Positions 17,800 to 25,465 of a stretch of 64,000 nt of DNA are shown in pieces. The translations under genes were made by a program, and so were the position numbers. The notes beneath the pieces were generated by a model that did not search any database, was not told where the DNA came from, and saw nothing but the letters and a program-made list of their open reading frames with translations. The stretch's first letter is position 1; the number at the start of each line of letters is the position of its first letter. The DNA is from Candidatus Rokuibacteriota bacterium. GTDB lineage: Bacteria; Methylomirabilota; Methylomirabilia; Rokubacteriales; CSP1-6. The stretch spans positions 1 through 64,000 of the forward strand of contig JACPDG010000047.1 in the NCBI GenBank assembly GCA_016184125.1, given 5' to 3'.

Positions 17800-18270
17800 C
17801 TACCGCTTGCCGGCCTCCTGCAGCACCTGACGCAACACCCGGTAGAACTGGTCGTTGTCGGCGATGCCGCGCTGGAGGATCGGCTTGATCTGCGCGACGT
17901 CGTTGTAGTTCACGACGAGGTTCACGCTCCGCGAGAACGCCGTCATGTTGTCGTACGTCTTGAGCTCTGGACCGAGGAGCGCCACGAACACGTAGCGGCG
18001 GAGCGTCATCGGCATCCACTGCAGATGCTTCAGGACCGGGTGATCCTGCGGACTCGAGCCCTGGAACGCCTCGTCGACCACGACGACCTCATAGCTGTTC
18101 TTGCGGATGCGGTCGAGGACGTGGGCCGGATTCTCTCCGAACTGCGGCCGGTACCCCAGCTCCTGGACGGCCGCGCTGACCTCGGCCTTGCGGTCGGCGT
18201 CGTCGATGCAGACCAGCGCCAGGCGCTGGTTGATGTCGTACGCTTCCTGGTCGGCTCCCTGGGCGCTCAC
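17800..18270 (-). CDS. Receiver-like (CheY-fold) protein adjacent to pilT genes
   Basis: A 156-residue protein with a receiver-like pattern: strand LALVCIDDADRKAEV with paired acids, then VVVVDEAFQGSSP where the phospho-acceptor strand would be (the Asp is followed by Glu), and FVALLGPELKTYDN. The classical Lys/Thr pair is not evident, so it may be a pseudo-receiver. The GTG start is favoured by GGAGGAGG just upstream. It is the last gene of the minus-strand set pilT - pilT-like - this gene and ends 1 bp from pilR on the opposite strand. A role in controlling the retraction motors is inferred from position only. Confidence 0.65.
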   Translation of the reverse strand: MSAQGADQEAYDINQRLALVCIDDADRKAEVSAAVQELGYRPQFGENPAHVLDRIRKNSYEVVVVDEAFQGSSPQDHPVLKHLQWMPMTLRRYVFVALLGPELKTYDNMTAFSRSVNLVVNYNDVAQIKPILQRGIADNDQFYRVLRQVLQEAGKR

Positions 18271-18286
18271 GCGATCCTCCTCCGAC

Positions 18287-19459
18287 CTACTTCTTGAGCT
18301 TCCGGTCGTACTGGATGTCGAGCTTGAGGCCTTCGATGTCGGTCGTCTTCTCGCCGCGCTTCTGCTTCGTCCGGTCGATGCCCCGCTGCACGACCGCCTT
18401 CCGCGTGGCATAGACCACGGCGGTCTCCTCGGTGATCAGCCCGGCGTCGTACGCGCGCACGATGGCCTGATCGAACGTCTGCAGGCCGTACGTCTCGCCG
18501 GCCTCCTGGATCTCGTAGAACGTCTTGCCTTCCGCCTCGCCGTTCAGGATCGACTCGCGGCTGCGAATCGTGTTCGCGAGGATGTCGTGGACGGCGACAC
18601 GACCGCCGCCGACCTTGGGCAGCAGCCGCTGGCCCACGACCCAGCGGATCGTGTCCGCGAGGCGCTGGCGAATCTGCTTCTCCTCTTCCTGGTCGAACAT
18701 GCCGACGATGCGATTCACCGTCGATCCGGCGCTGATCGTGTGGAGGGTCGACAGCACGAGGTGCCCGGTCTCCGCCGCCTTCATGCCGAGCTCGACGGTC
18801 TCGCGGTCGCGCATCTCGCCCACGAGGATGATCTTCGGGGCCTGGCGGAGGGCGGCGCGCAGCCCGTTCGCGAACGAGTCGTAGTCCGTCCCGAGCTCGC
18901 GCTGGTTGAAGGTCGCCTTCCGGTTCGGGTGCACGAACTCGACGGGATCCTCGAGCGTGACGATGTGCACCGCGCGCGTGACGTTGAACTCGTTGAGCAG
19001 CGCGGCGAGCGAGGTCGACTTGCCGCTGCCGGTCGCGCCGGTCACGAGGATCAATCCCGTCTTCTCGTCGAGCATCTTCCGGAACGCGTCCGGCAGCTTG
19101 AGCTCGTCGATGGTCGGGATCTTCGTCTCGAGCTTCCGCAGCACGATCGAGAGGTTGCCCCGCTGCTGGAAGACGTTGACGCGGAACCGCGCCCGCGACC
19201 CGAGCGAGTAGGAGAGATCGCACGAGCCCTGGGTCGCCAGGATGTGGCTGAGCCGCCGATCGTTGTTGATGAGGTTGAGCGCGAACGTCTCCGTCTGGAA
19301 CGGCGTCAGGCTCTCCACGGGTGGCTCGATCGGCACGGGCGCGAGCTGCCCCGACGCCTCGACCTGGAGCGGCCGGTCGACGGTCAGGTTGAGGTCCGAG
19401 ACGTTGTCGTGCGAGTCGAGCATCGTGTTCAGGAGGTCGTCGATCTCGGGCTTCCGCAT
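18287..19459 (-). CDS. PilT/PilU-family retraction ATPase
   Basis: A 390-residue second PilT-type motor. An N-terminal PAS-like domain (DLNLTVDRPLQVEASGQLAP) leads to Walker A GATGSGKST, Asp box (TLEDPVEFVH), Walker B (KIILVGEMRDRETVELG) and His box (GHLVLSTLHT). It diverges clearly from the adjacent PilT (about 30 residues longer, with a different C-terminal tail), as PilU does in other bacteria. It probably modulates or assists pilus retraction. It lies 30 bp downstream of pilT in the same direction. Confidence 0.88.
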   Translation of the reverse strand: MRKPEIDDLLNTMLDSHDNVSDLNLTVDRPLQVEASGQLAPVPIEPPVESLTPFQTETFALNLINNDRRLSHILATQGSCDLSYSLGSRARFRVNVFQQRGNLSIVLRKLETKIPTIDELKLPDAFRKMLDEKTGLILVTGATGSGKSTSLAALLNEFNVTRAVHIVTLEDPVEFVHPNRKATFNQRELGTDYDSFANGLRAALRQAPKIILVGEMRDRETVELGMKAAETGHLVLSTLHTISAGSTVNRIVGMFDQEEEKQIRQRLADTIRWVVGQRLLPKVGGGRVAVHDILANTIRSRESILNGEAEGKTFYEIQEAGETYGLQTFDQAIVRAYDAGLITEETAVVYATRKAVVQRGIDRTKQKRGEKTTDIEGLKLDIQYDRKLKK

Positions 19460-19489
19460 GCGGTCTCCTCCTCCGTCCCGGCAGCCGGC

Positions 19490-20566
19490 CTACGAGAACT
19501 CGTCCGGCGGGGTCTTCAGGAACGGCAGGAACTTCTGCTTGTCGATCGACTTGTCGTAGGCGTCCTCGGGACCGATCCGCTTGGCGTTGAGATGCTCCAT
19601 GATCGCGTCGTCGAGCGTCTGCATCCCGAACTTCTTGCCCGTCTGGATCGCCGACGGGATCTGGTGCGTCTTGCCCTCGCGAACGAGGTTCGAGACGGCG
19701 GGCGTGCACACGAGGATCTCGAGCCCGGCGACCCGGCCCCGCTTGTCGATGCGCTTGAAGAGGTTCTGCGCGACGACGACCTTGAGGCCGGTCGAGAGGC
19801 TGTTGCGGATCTGCGCCTGCTCCTCCGCCGGGAACACCTCGATCACACGGTCGACGGTCTTGGCCGCGCTCGTCGTGTGCAGGGTGCCGAACACGAGGTG
19901 CCCGGTATTCGACGCCTCGATGGCGAGCCGGATGGTCTCGAGGTCCCGCATCTCGCCGACGAGGATGATGTCCGGGTCCTCCCGGAGCGCGCCCTTGAGC
20001 GCCGCCGCGAAGGACCGCGTGTGCGTGCCGACCTCCCGGTGGTTCACGAGGCAGCCCTGACTCTGGTGCACGAACTCGATCGGGTCCTCGACCGTGATGA
20101 TGTGGTCCTTCCGGTTCTTGTTCGCGTGATCGATGATCGCCGCGAGCGTCGTCGACTTGCCGGAGCCCGTCGGACCGGTCACGAGGACGAGGCCCTTGTT
20201 GAGCATGCCCGACTTCTTGAGCACGGGCGGCAGGTTGAGCTCGTCGGCGGTCAGCACCTTCGTCGGGATCTGGCGGAACACCGCGCCGACGCCGTTCTTC
20301 TGCATGAAGAAGTTCGCGCGGAACCGGGCGACGCCGGGGATCTCGTACCCGAAGTCGACGTCACCCGTCTCCTCGAAGATCTTGATCTTGTGCTCGGGCG
20401 CGATCTCGTACAGCATCGCGCGCAGGTCGTCGTTCTCGAGCGGGTCGTACTTGATCCGCTCGAGATCGCCCTGCAGCCGGACGATCGGCTGCTGCCCGGC
20501 CACGAGGTGCAGGTCGGAGGCACCCTGGTCGAACATGAGCTTGAAGAAGGCGTCGATCCTCGCCAT
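19490..20566 (-). CDS. pilT: Type IV pilus retraction ATPase PilT
   Basis: A 358-residue PilT that depolymerises the pilus for twitching and DNA uptake. It has the N-terminal domain (GASDLHLVAGQQPIVRLQGD), Walker A GPTGSGKST, Asp box (TVEDPIEFVH), Walker B (DIILVGEMRDLETI), His box (GHLVFGTLHTTSA), and the PilT-typical AIRNL-like region as AVSNLVREGKTHQIPSAIQT. All motifs are intact. A probable promoter lies at 20658-20687. It is divergent from pilA. Confidence 0.95.
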   Translation of the reverse strand: MARIDAFFKLMFDQGASDLHLVAGQQPIVRLQGDLERIKYDPLENDDLRAMLYEIAPEHKIKIFEETGDVDFGYEIPGVARFRANFFMQKNGVGAVFRQIPTKVLTADELNLPPVLKKSGMLNKGLVLVTGPTGSGKSTTLAAIIDHANKNRKDHIITVEDPIEFVHQSQGCLVNHREVGTHTRSFAAALKGALREDPDIILVGEMRDLETIRLAIEASNTGHLVFGTLHTTSAAKTVDRVIEVFPAEEQAQIRNSLSTGLKVVVAQNLFKRIDKRGRVAGLEILVCTPAVSNLVREGKTHQIPSAIQTGKKFGMQTLDDAIMEHLNAKRIGPEDAYDKSIDKQKFLPFLKTPPDEFS

Positions 20567-20657
20567 GCACGGCTCCTCTCAGCGGGGGTTGTCCGGAGGC
20601 ATCAACGGTCGCGCTCGGAGTGCACGCTGCGCGGATGAATCATCGGAAGGCCCGACG

Positions 20658-20687
20658 AGCGTAAGCCGTGCGCTCGGGCCAAGTCAA
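20658..20687 (-). promoter_or_regulatory. Candidate promoter of pilT
   Basis: On the minus strand TTGACT (20682-20687) and TACGCT (20658-20663) are separated by 18 bp, about 90 bp before the pilT start. The surrounding GGCCCGA/TCGGGCC arms make an imperfect inverted repeat. Moderate matches only. Confidence 0.45.
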
Positions 20688-20798
20688 GAACGACGGCACC
20701 GGTGAGTGGCCCGCCAGGCACATCAAATCGATGCAACATTCGGCGGGTAACGAACGTCGGGTTCGCGTGGCTTCCATCCTCGCTCGACTGTTCTGGCT

Positions 20799-20835
20799 CT
20801 GACAAATTTCGTCACCGCCGCTGACAAACGTTGTC
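20799..20835. promoter_or_regulatory. Tandem upstream activator dyads, probable PilR binding sites
   Basis: Two copies of CTGACAAAnnnnGTC start at 20799 and 20821, exactly 22 bp (two helical turns) apart. Each is also a dyad, GAC-N7-GTC. They lie 77-113 bp upstream of the sigma-54 element of pilA, the usual distance for NtrC-family enhancer sites. Assignment to PilR is inferred from position and symmetry. Confidence 0.6.
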
Positions 20836-20911
20836 GGCGTCGGGCGTCAGTCACGTCGGGAGGAGGCGGCAAGTGCCGTAAATCGCAACGGATCGACCGG
20901 AACAGGCGGTG

Positions 20912-20927
20912 TGGCATCACACCTGCA
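20912..20927 (+). promoter_or_regulatory. Sigma-54 (-24/-12) promoter of pilA
   Basis: TGGCATCACACCTGCA fits TGGCAC-N5-TTGCA with the invariant GG and GC at the correct 10-bp separation. Transcription would start near 20938, leaving a leader of about 55 bases that ends in a strong AGGAGG. The PilR GAFTGA loop in this window is the matching activator. Confidence 0.75.
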
Positions 20928-20991
20928 GCCGGAACGGCGCGCGGCACACGACGCAGGCAGGGGCCGGCGTCACATCACAAAGGAGGATCGT

Positions 20992-21396
20992 ATGACCGCA
21001 TTCAGGAAGGGGCGGGGGCTCGGCGGGGAGCGAGGCTTCACGCTGATCGAGCTCCTCATCGTGGTGGCCATCATCGGGATCCTGGCGGCGATCGCCGTCC
21101 CGCTCTACAACAACATCCAGCAGCGCGCCCGCATCGCGAAGGGCGCCGCCGACGTCCGCGCCCTCGCCGGCGCGGTCTCGATGTATTCGGCGCACATGGG
21201 CAACCTGCCCAGCACGATGAACCTGCTGACCGCATCCAGCTCGAACTCCGGCGGCCAGACGGCGGGCGCCTTCATGGGCGCGATCCCGGCGCAGCCGTCG
21301 GGCGGCGGCTGGGTCACCTACGTCTACGCGAGCTCCGCGGACGGCACGTTCACCGTCTCCTCGACCGGCGACAGCACGACGGCCAAGGCGCCCTGA
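20992..21396 (+). CDS. pilA: Major type IV pilin PilA
   Basis: A 134-residue prepilin. A 15-residue basic leader ends in Gly (GLGGERG) and is followed by the type-IV N-helix [20 protein letters not shown], with Glu5 of the mature protein present for assembly. The mature pilin is short (119 residues), has no cysteines and a Ser/Thr/Gly-rich C-terminal half, similar to small geopilin- or GspG-like pilins. AAAGGAGG lies 6 bases before the ATG. It is expressed from the sigma-54 promoter just upstream and followed by a hairpin terminator. Ser/Thr-rich surface loops could be glycosylation targets (inference). Confidence 0.93.
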   Translation: MTAFRKGRGLGGERGFTLIELLIVVAIIGILAAIAVPLYNNIQQRARIAKGAADVRALAGAVSMYSAHMGNLPSTMNLLTASSSNSGGQTAGAFMGAIPAQPSGGGWVTYVYASSADGTFTVSSTGDSTTAKAP

Positions 21397-21420
21397 GCGC
21401 CTGCCGCTTCCGAGTGGTAC

Positions 21421-21454
21421 GAGGCCAAGGGCGAGCCCGTCTCCCCTTGGCCTC
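21421..21454 (+). terminator. Hairpin terminator downstream of pilA
   Basis: An 11-bp perfect stem (GAGGCCAAGGG, 21421-21431, pairing with CCCTTGGCCTC, 21444-21454) with a 12-base loop is followed by the pyrimidine-rich GCTCTTCCT. It lies 24 bp after the pilA stop and 9 bp before the next gene, and would make pilA more abundant than the downstream genes. Confidence 0.65.
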
Positions 21455-21463
21455 GCTCTTCCT

Positions 21464-23365
21464 GTGAGCATCCTCGGGTTTCCGCGCACGCGAGCGACCG
21501 GCCTTGCCGTGGTCGCCGCCGTCACGCTCCTCGTCTTCGCGCCGTCCCTCGAGAACGACTTCGTCGGCTGGGACGATCCGGTCCTGTTCACGCAGAACGA
21601 GCAGTACCGGGGACTCGGCCCCGCGCAGCTCGCATGGATGTTCAGCACGACGCTGATGGGACACTACGTGCCGGTCACCTGGCTCACGCACGGGCTGGAC
21701 TACGTCCTGTGGCAGATGAGGCCCGCCGGCTATCACCTCACGAACGTCCTGCTCCATGTGGCCACCACCGCGCTCTTCTACCTCGCCGTCCTCCGCCTGC
21801 TCCCGCGAACGATGCCGGTGTCCCGCGAGACCGCCCCGCTCGCCGCGGCCGCCAGCGCGCTCTTCTTCGCGCTCCATCCGCTCCGCGTCGAGTCGGTCGC
21901 ATGGATCACCGAGCGCCGTGGTGTGCTGTCCGGTTTCCTCTTCATGCTCACGCTGTTCCTCTACGTGCTCGCCGTCGACGGCCAGCCACGTGCCACCGAT
22001 CGTGGATCGCCGCCGGAAGACGCCGGCCGACGCCGGACGCGGCTGCTGCACGCGGCGGCGTGTCTCTCGTACGGGCTCGCGATCTTCTCGAAGTCCATCG
22101 TGATGACACTGCCCGCGATCCTCGTCCTGCTGGACGTCTATCCATTCCGCCGGCTGAACGGCGACTGGCGCGCGTGGGCCCGCCCGCCCGCGTGGCTCGT
22201 CTGGCGCGAGAAGATTCCTTACGCCGCGCTCGGCGGCCTCGCGGCGATCGTCGCCGTCTGGGCGCAGGCGACAGGAGCCGCGTTCACGTCCCCCGAGAGT
22301 CTCGGCGTGACGACGCGCCCGGTTGTCGTGGCGCACAGCCTCTGGTTCTATCTCGTGAAGACGCTCATGCCGTTCGGTCTGTCGCCGCTCTACGAGCCGC
22401 CGGCCCGCATCGACCCGCTGGCGCCGCAGTTCCTCGTGCCGGCGATCGCCGCCGGCGGGGTCGTCACGGTCCTGCTCGCCGTGCGGCGGCGCTGGCCCGC
22501 GGGTCTCGCCGTCCTGCTCGGCTACGCGATCCTGCTCGCTCCGGTCAGCGGGCTCGTCCACGCCGGCAACCAGCTCACGCACGATCGCTACAGCTATCTC
22601 GCCGGCCTGCCCATCTCGCTCCTCGCCGGCGCGGGCGTGGGACTGCTGCTCGGGGACGGCTGCCGCGCGCGGCTGCGCCCTGGACTGCGTGCGGCCATGC
22701 TCGCTTCGGTGGCCGGCTGGCTGCTGGCGCTCGGCGCAACGTCGGCGCTTCACGTGCAGACGTGGAAAAACGACGAGAGCCTGTGGAGACAGGCGGTGGA
22801 TTCCCGGCCCGACTGCTCCATCTGCGAGGTCAACCTGGGCGCCGCGCTCCTTCGCGACGGCCTCGCGCGCCCGGCGATCGCACGCTTCGAGCGCGCCCTC
22901 GCCCTTCGTCCCGATCGGGTGAACGCGCACCTGAACCTCGGCCTCGCCCTCGCGGACGTCGGTGAGCTCGGCCGCGCGGTCGAGGAGCTCCGGTGGGTGC
23001 TGGCGCACCACCCCGATCACCTCGAAGCGCTCGGCCCCCTCGGCAGCGTCCTCGCGCGTCAAGGGCGGCACGCGGAGGGTCTGGCGCTTCTGAGAGTCGC
23101 AGAACGCCATCAACCGCACGATCCACGCGTGCTCTCCTCTCTGGGTCTCGTGCTCCTGGACGCCGGGCATGCTGCAGAGGCGATTGCCGTGCTCGAGCGG
23201 GCAGTCCAGGCCGATCCGCGGTCGGCGGCGAGCCTCGCGGGGCTCGCGGCCGCGCACAGGGCGGCCGGTGACGAAGCCCGCGCGCATGCCCTGCAGCAGA
23301 CGCTCGCCGGGCTGGACTCCGGCCTGGCGGCGCGGACCGCGCCCGCCACGGTCCCGACGTGGTGA
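21464..23365 (+). CDS. TMTC-like polytopic membrane protein with C-terminal TPRs, paralogue 1
   Basis: A 633-residue protein with about 10-11 membrane helices (residues 12-440) followed by four or so TPRs (residues 450-620). The first periplasmic loop carries the acidic WDD motif (NDFVGWDDPVLFTQNE) of GT-C enzymes. HYVPVTWLTHGLDYVLWQ, GYHLTNVLLH and FFALHPLRVESVAWITERR match the signature blocks of metazoan TMTC protein O-mannosyltransferases. Such enzymes use lipid-linked sugar to modify exported proteins; the substrate here is unknown. It starts at GTG directly after the pilA terminator and is the first of three paralogues, so pilin or envelope protein O-glycosylation is an attractive inference. 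Confidence 0.82.
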   Translation: MSILGFPRTRATGLAVVAAVTLLVFAPSLENDFVGWDDPVLFTQNEQYRGLGPAQLAWMFSTTLMGHYVPVTWLTHGLDYVLWQMRPAGYHLTNVLLHVATTALFYLAVLRLLPRTMPVSRETAPLAAAASALFFALHPLRVESVAWITERRGVLSGFLFMLTLFLYVLAVDGQPRATDRGSPPEDAGRRRTRLLHAAACLSYGLAIFSKSIVMTLPAILVLLDVYPFRRLNGDWRAWARPPAWLVWREKIPYAALGGLAAIVAVWAQATGAAFTSPESLGVTTRPVVVAHSLWFYLVKTLMPFGLSPLYEPPARIDPLAPQFLVPAIAAGGVVTVLLAVRRRWPAGLAVLLGYAILLAPVSGLVHAGNQLTHDRYSYLAGLPISLLAGAGVGLLLGDGCRARLRPGLRAAMLASVAGWLLALGATSALHVQTWKNDESLWRQAVDSRPDCSICEVNLGAALLRDGLARPAIARFERALALRPDRVNAHLNLGLALADVGELGRAVEELRWVLAHHPDHLEALGPLGSVLARQGRHAEGLALLRVAERHQPHDPRVLSSLGLVLLDAGHAAEAIAVLERAVQADPRSAASLAGLAAAHRAAGDEARAHALQQTLAGLDSGLAARTAPATVPTW

Positions 23366-23393
23366 CCCCGCTGGGCGGCCCCACCTCGGAAAT

Positions 23394-23513
23394 CATGGGG
23401 GGACTATCGAAGCCCCCCAAGCCCCCCGCGCTCGGAGCGCCCCGGGGGGTGCGCGGACGCACCCGCCAAAGCCGTGGCGCTCCTCGATCACCCGATTCGC
23501 TCACGGGCGCTGA
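23394..23513 (+). repeat. Two-hairpin intergenic repeat, copy 4
   Basis: CATGGGGGGACTATCGAAGC with two C6 runs is followed by CTCGGAGCGCCCCGGGG, an extra GTGCGCGGACGCAC hairpin, and the tail CCCGATTCGCTCACGGGCGC ending TGA. It separates paralogues 1 and 2, begins 29 bp after the first gene's stop, and stays open in the frame of the downstream gene. Confidence 0.85.
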
Positions 23514-23586
23514 GACGATCGAGCCGGCGCTGGTTGCGAGCACCGCCGCGCGCGACAGGGAGCCCGGGGCGACGGCTTCACGCTGC

Positions 23587-25461
23587 GTGTGCGCGACGGC
23601 GCGCGACGCCGGGCGCGCGCACTGGCTCGACCGCCTGATGCCCGTCAGCGTCGGCGTCGTGACGTTCATCGCGCTGTCGGCCACCCTGAGGAACGGGTTC
23701 GTGGAGTGGGACGATCCGGTCCTCATCACCGGCAACGAAGCGTACCGCGGCCTCGGGTGGCGGCAGATCTCGTGGATGTTCGGCAACATCCTCATGGGCC
23801 ACTACGTCCCGATCACGTGGCTCACGCTCGGCCTCGACTACGTGCTCTGGGGCATGCGTCCGGCGGGCTATCACCTCACGAATCTGCTCCTGCACGCGGC
23901 GAACGCCGCGATGTTCTGGCTCGTGGCCCTCCGGCTCCTCACCGCGGCCACGCGCCTGTCGTCGCACGCGCTGCACGTCGCCGCGACCGCGACCGCGCTC
24001 TTCTTCGCGCTGCATCCGCTGCGCGCCGAGTCGGTCGCGTGGATCACCGAGCGTCGCGACGTCCTGTCCGGCTTCTTCTTCTTCCTGACGATCCTCCTGT
24101 ATCTCCACAGCGCTCGGCAGCGCGGCCACACGTACTGGGTGTGGCAGGGGCTCGCGTGGCTCACCTATCTCCTCGCGATCCTCTCGAAGTCGATCGTCAT
24201 GACCTTGCCCGTGGTGCTCATCGTCCTCGACTTCTATCCGCTCCGTCGTCTCGGCCCGGACTGGCGGAGCTGGTTGCGCCGTCCGGCCTGGCTCGTGTGG
24301 CGCGAGAAGATCCCGTTCGTCGCGCTCGGGCTGCTCGCCGCGCTGCTCGGCTACTACGGGCAAGCGGCCAACCGGTACCTCACGTCGCTCGACCAGGTGC
24401 ACTGGACGGACCGCCCGGCGCTGGTCTTCTACAGCGTCTGGTTCTACGTCGCGAAGACCTTCCTGCCACTCGGCCTCGCGCCGCTCTACGAGCTGCCGGC
24501 CCGCGTCGACCCGCTCGCGTGGACGTTCCTCGGGCCGGCGCTCGGCGTCGTCGCCATCACCGTGACGGTGCTCGCGCTGCGCCGGCGGTGGCCGGCAGGG
24601 CTCGCGGTGTGGATCTCGTACGGCGTCATGATCGCCCCCGTGAGCGGAGCGGTCCACGCCGGGCACCAGCTCGCCCACGACCGGTACAGCTATCTCTCGT
24701 GCCTCGGCTGGGCGCTCCTCGTCGGCGCCGCGGTGGGCGCGTTCGTGCAGCTCGTGCAGCGCCGCGCGCTGACGCGCGTCGTGGCCCACGCCGGCACGGT
24801 CGCGCTCGCCGCCGCGTTCCTGGGGCTCGCGGTGCTCGGCTCTCAGCAGGTCGAGGCGTGGCGCGACACCGAGACCCTCTGGCGCACGGCGATCGACGCG
24901 AGGCCGGACTGCGCGATCTGCGAGCAGAACCTCGGCGTGCACCTGTTCAAGCAGAATCTGCTCGACGCGGCGCGCGGACACTACGAGCGCGCGCTGGCGC
25001 TCCGTCCGGACCGGATCAAGTTCCACTACAACCTCGGGCTCGTGTTCGCGCAGGTCAACGACCTGCCGCGCGCCACCGTGCAATTCGCTCGCGTCGTGAA
25101 GGAGCGCCCGGATGACGTCCAGGCCCTCATGAACCTCGGCGTTGCCCTGATGAAGCAGCGCCGCGCCGCGGAGGGCCTCGTTCACCTCCGCCGCGCCATG
25201 ATGCTGAAGCCTGACGACTCCCTGGTGCTGTCGAACCTCGGGCTCGCCCTCACCGAGACCGGCAACGCCGCTGCCGCCGTCGGCGTGCTGCAGCGCGCGG
25301 TGGCCTCGACGCCCGACGCCGCCGGCGGCTACCATGCGCTCATGCGGGCGCACCTCGCGCTCGGCAATGTCGAGGCGGCGCGGACCGCGCACGACGCGCT
25401 GGGCCGCATCGACCCGGCGCGCGCCCGGGCGCTCGCACCGCTGCTCGCCGTGGAATGGTGA
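23587..25461 (+). CDS. TMTC-like polytopic membrane protein with C-terminal TPRs, paralogue 2
   Basis: A 624-residue paralogue with the same architecture: GNGFVEWDDPVL-like acidic loop (seen as RNGFVEWDDPVLITGNE), HYVPITWLTLGLDYVLWG, FFALHPLRAESVAWITERRD, a multi-helix core and four or five TPRs (YERALALRPDRIKFHYNLGL is typical). The frame is open back to 23359 through the intergenic repeat, which gives an implausible proline/arginine-rich leader. I therefore use GTG 23587, which leaves a short basic tail before the first helix; ATG 23638 is the alternative. The stop is 4 bp from the next paralogue's start. Confidence 0.82.
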   Translation: MCATARDAGRAHWLDRLMPVSVGVVTFIALSATLRNGFVEWDDPVLITGNEAYRGLGWRQISWMFGNILMGHYVPITWLTLGLDYVLWGMRPAGYHLTNLLLHAANAAMFWLVALRLLTAATRLSSHALHVAATATALFFALHPLRAESVAWITERRDVLSGFFFFLTILLYLHSARQRGHTYWVWQGLAWLTYLLAILSKSIVMTLPVVLIVLDFYPLRRLGPDWRSWLRRPAWLVWREKIPFVALGLLAALLGYYGQAANRYLTSLDQVHWTDRPALVFYSVWFYVAKTFLPLGLAPLYELPARVDPLAWTFLGPALGVVAITVTVLALRRRWPAGLAVWISYGVMIAPVSGAVHAGHQLAHDRYSYLSCLGWALLVGAAVGAFVQLVQRRALTRVVAHAGTVALAAAFLGLAVLGSQQVEAWRDTETLWRTAIDARPDCAICEQNLGVHLFKQNLLDAARGHYERALALRPDRIKFHYNLGLVFAQVNDLPRATVQFARVVKERPDDVQALMNLGVALMKQRRAAEGLVHLRRAMMLKPDDSLVLSNLGLALTETGNAAAAVGVLQRAVASTPDAAGGYHALMRAHLALGNVEAARTAHDALGRIDPARARALAPLLAVEW

Positions 25462-25465
25462 GGCG

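Noticed and set aside
23359-23586. Starting the second TMTC-like protein at 23359, giving a 76-residue N-terminal extension.
   Set aside because: The extension is the translation of intergenic repeat copy 4, Pro/Arg-rich and absent from the paralogues; a start at 23587 or 23638 gives the normal architecture.
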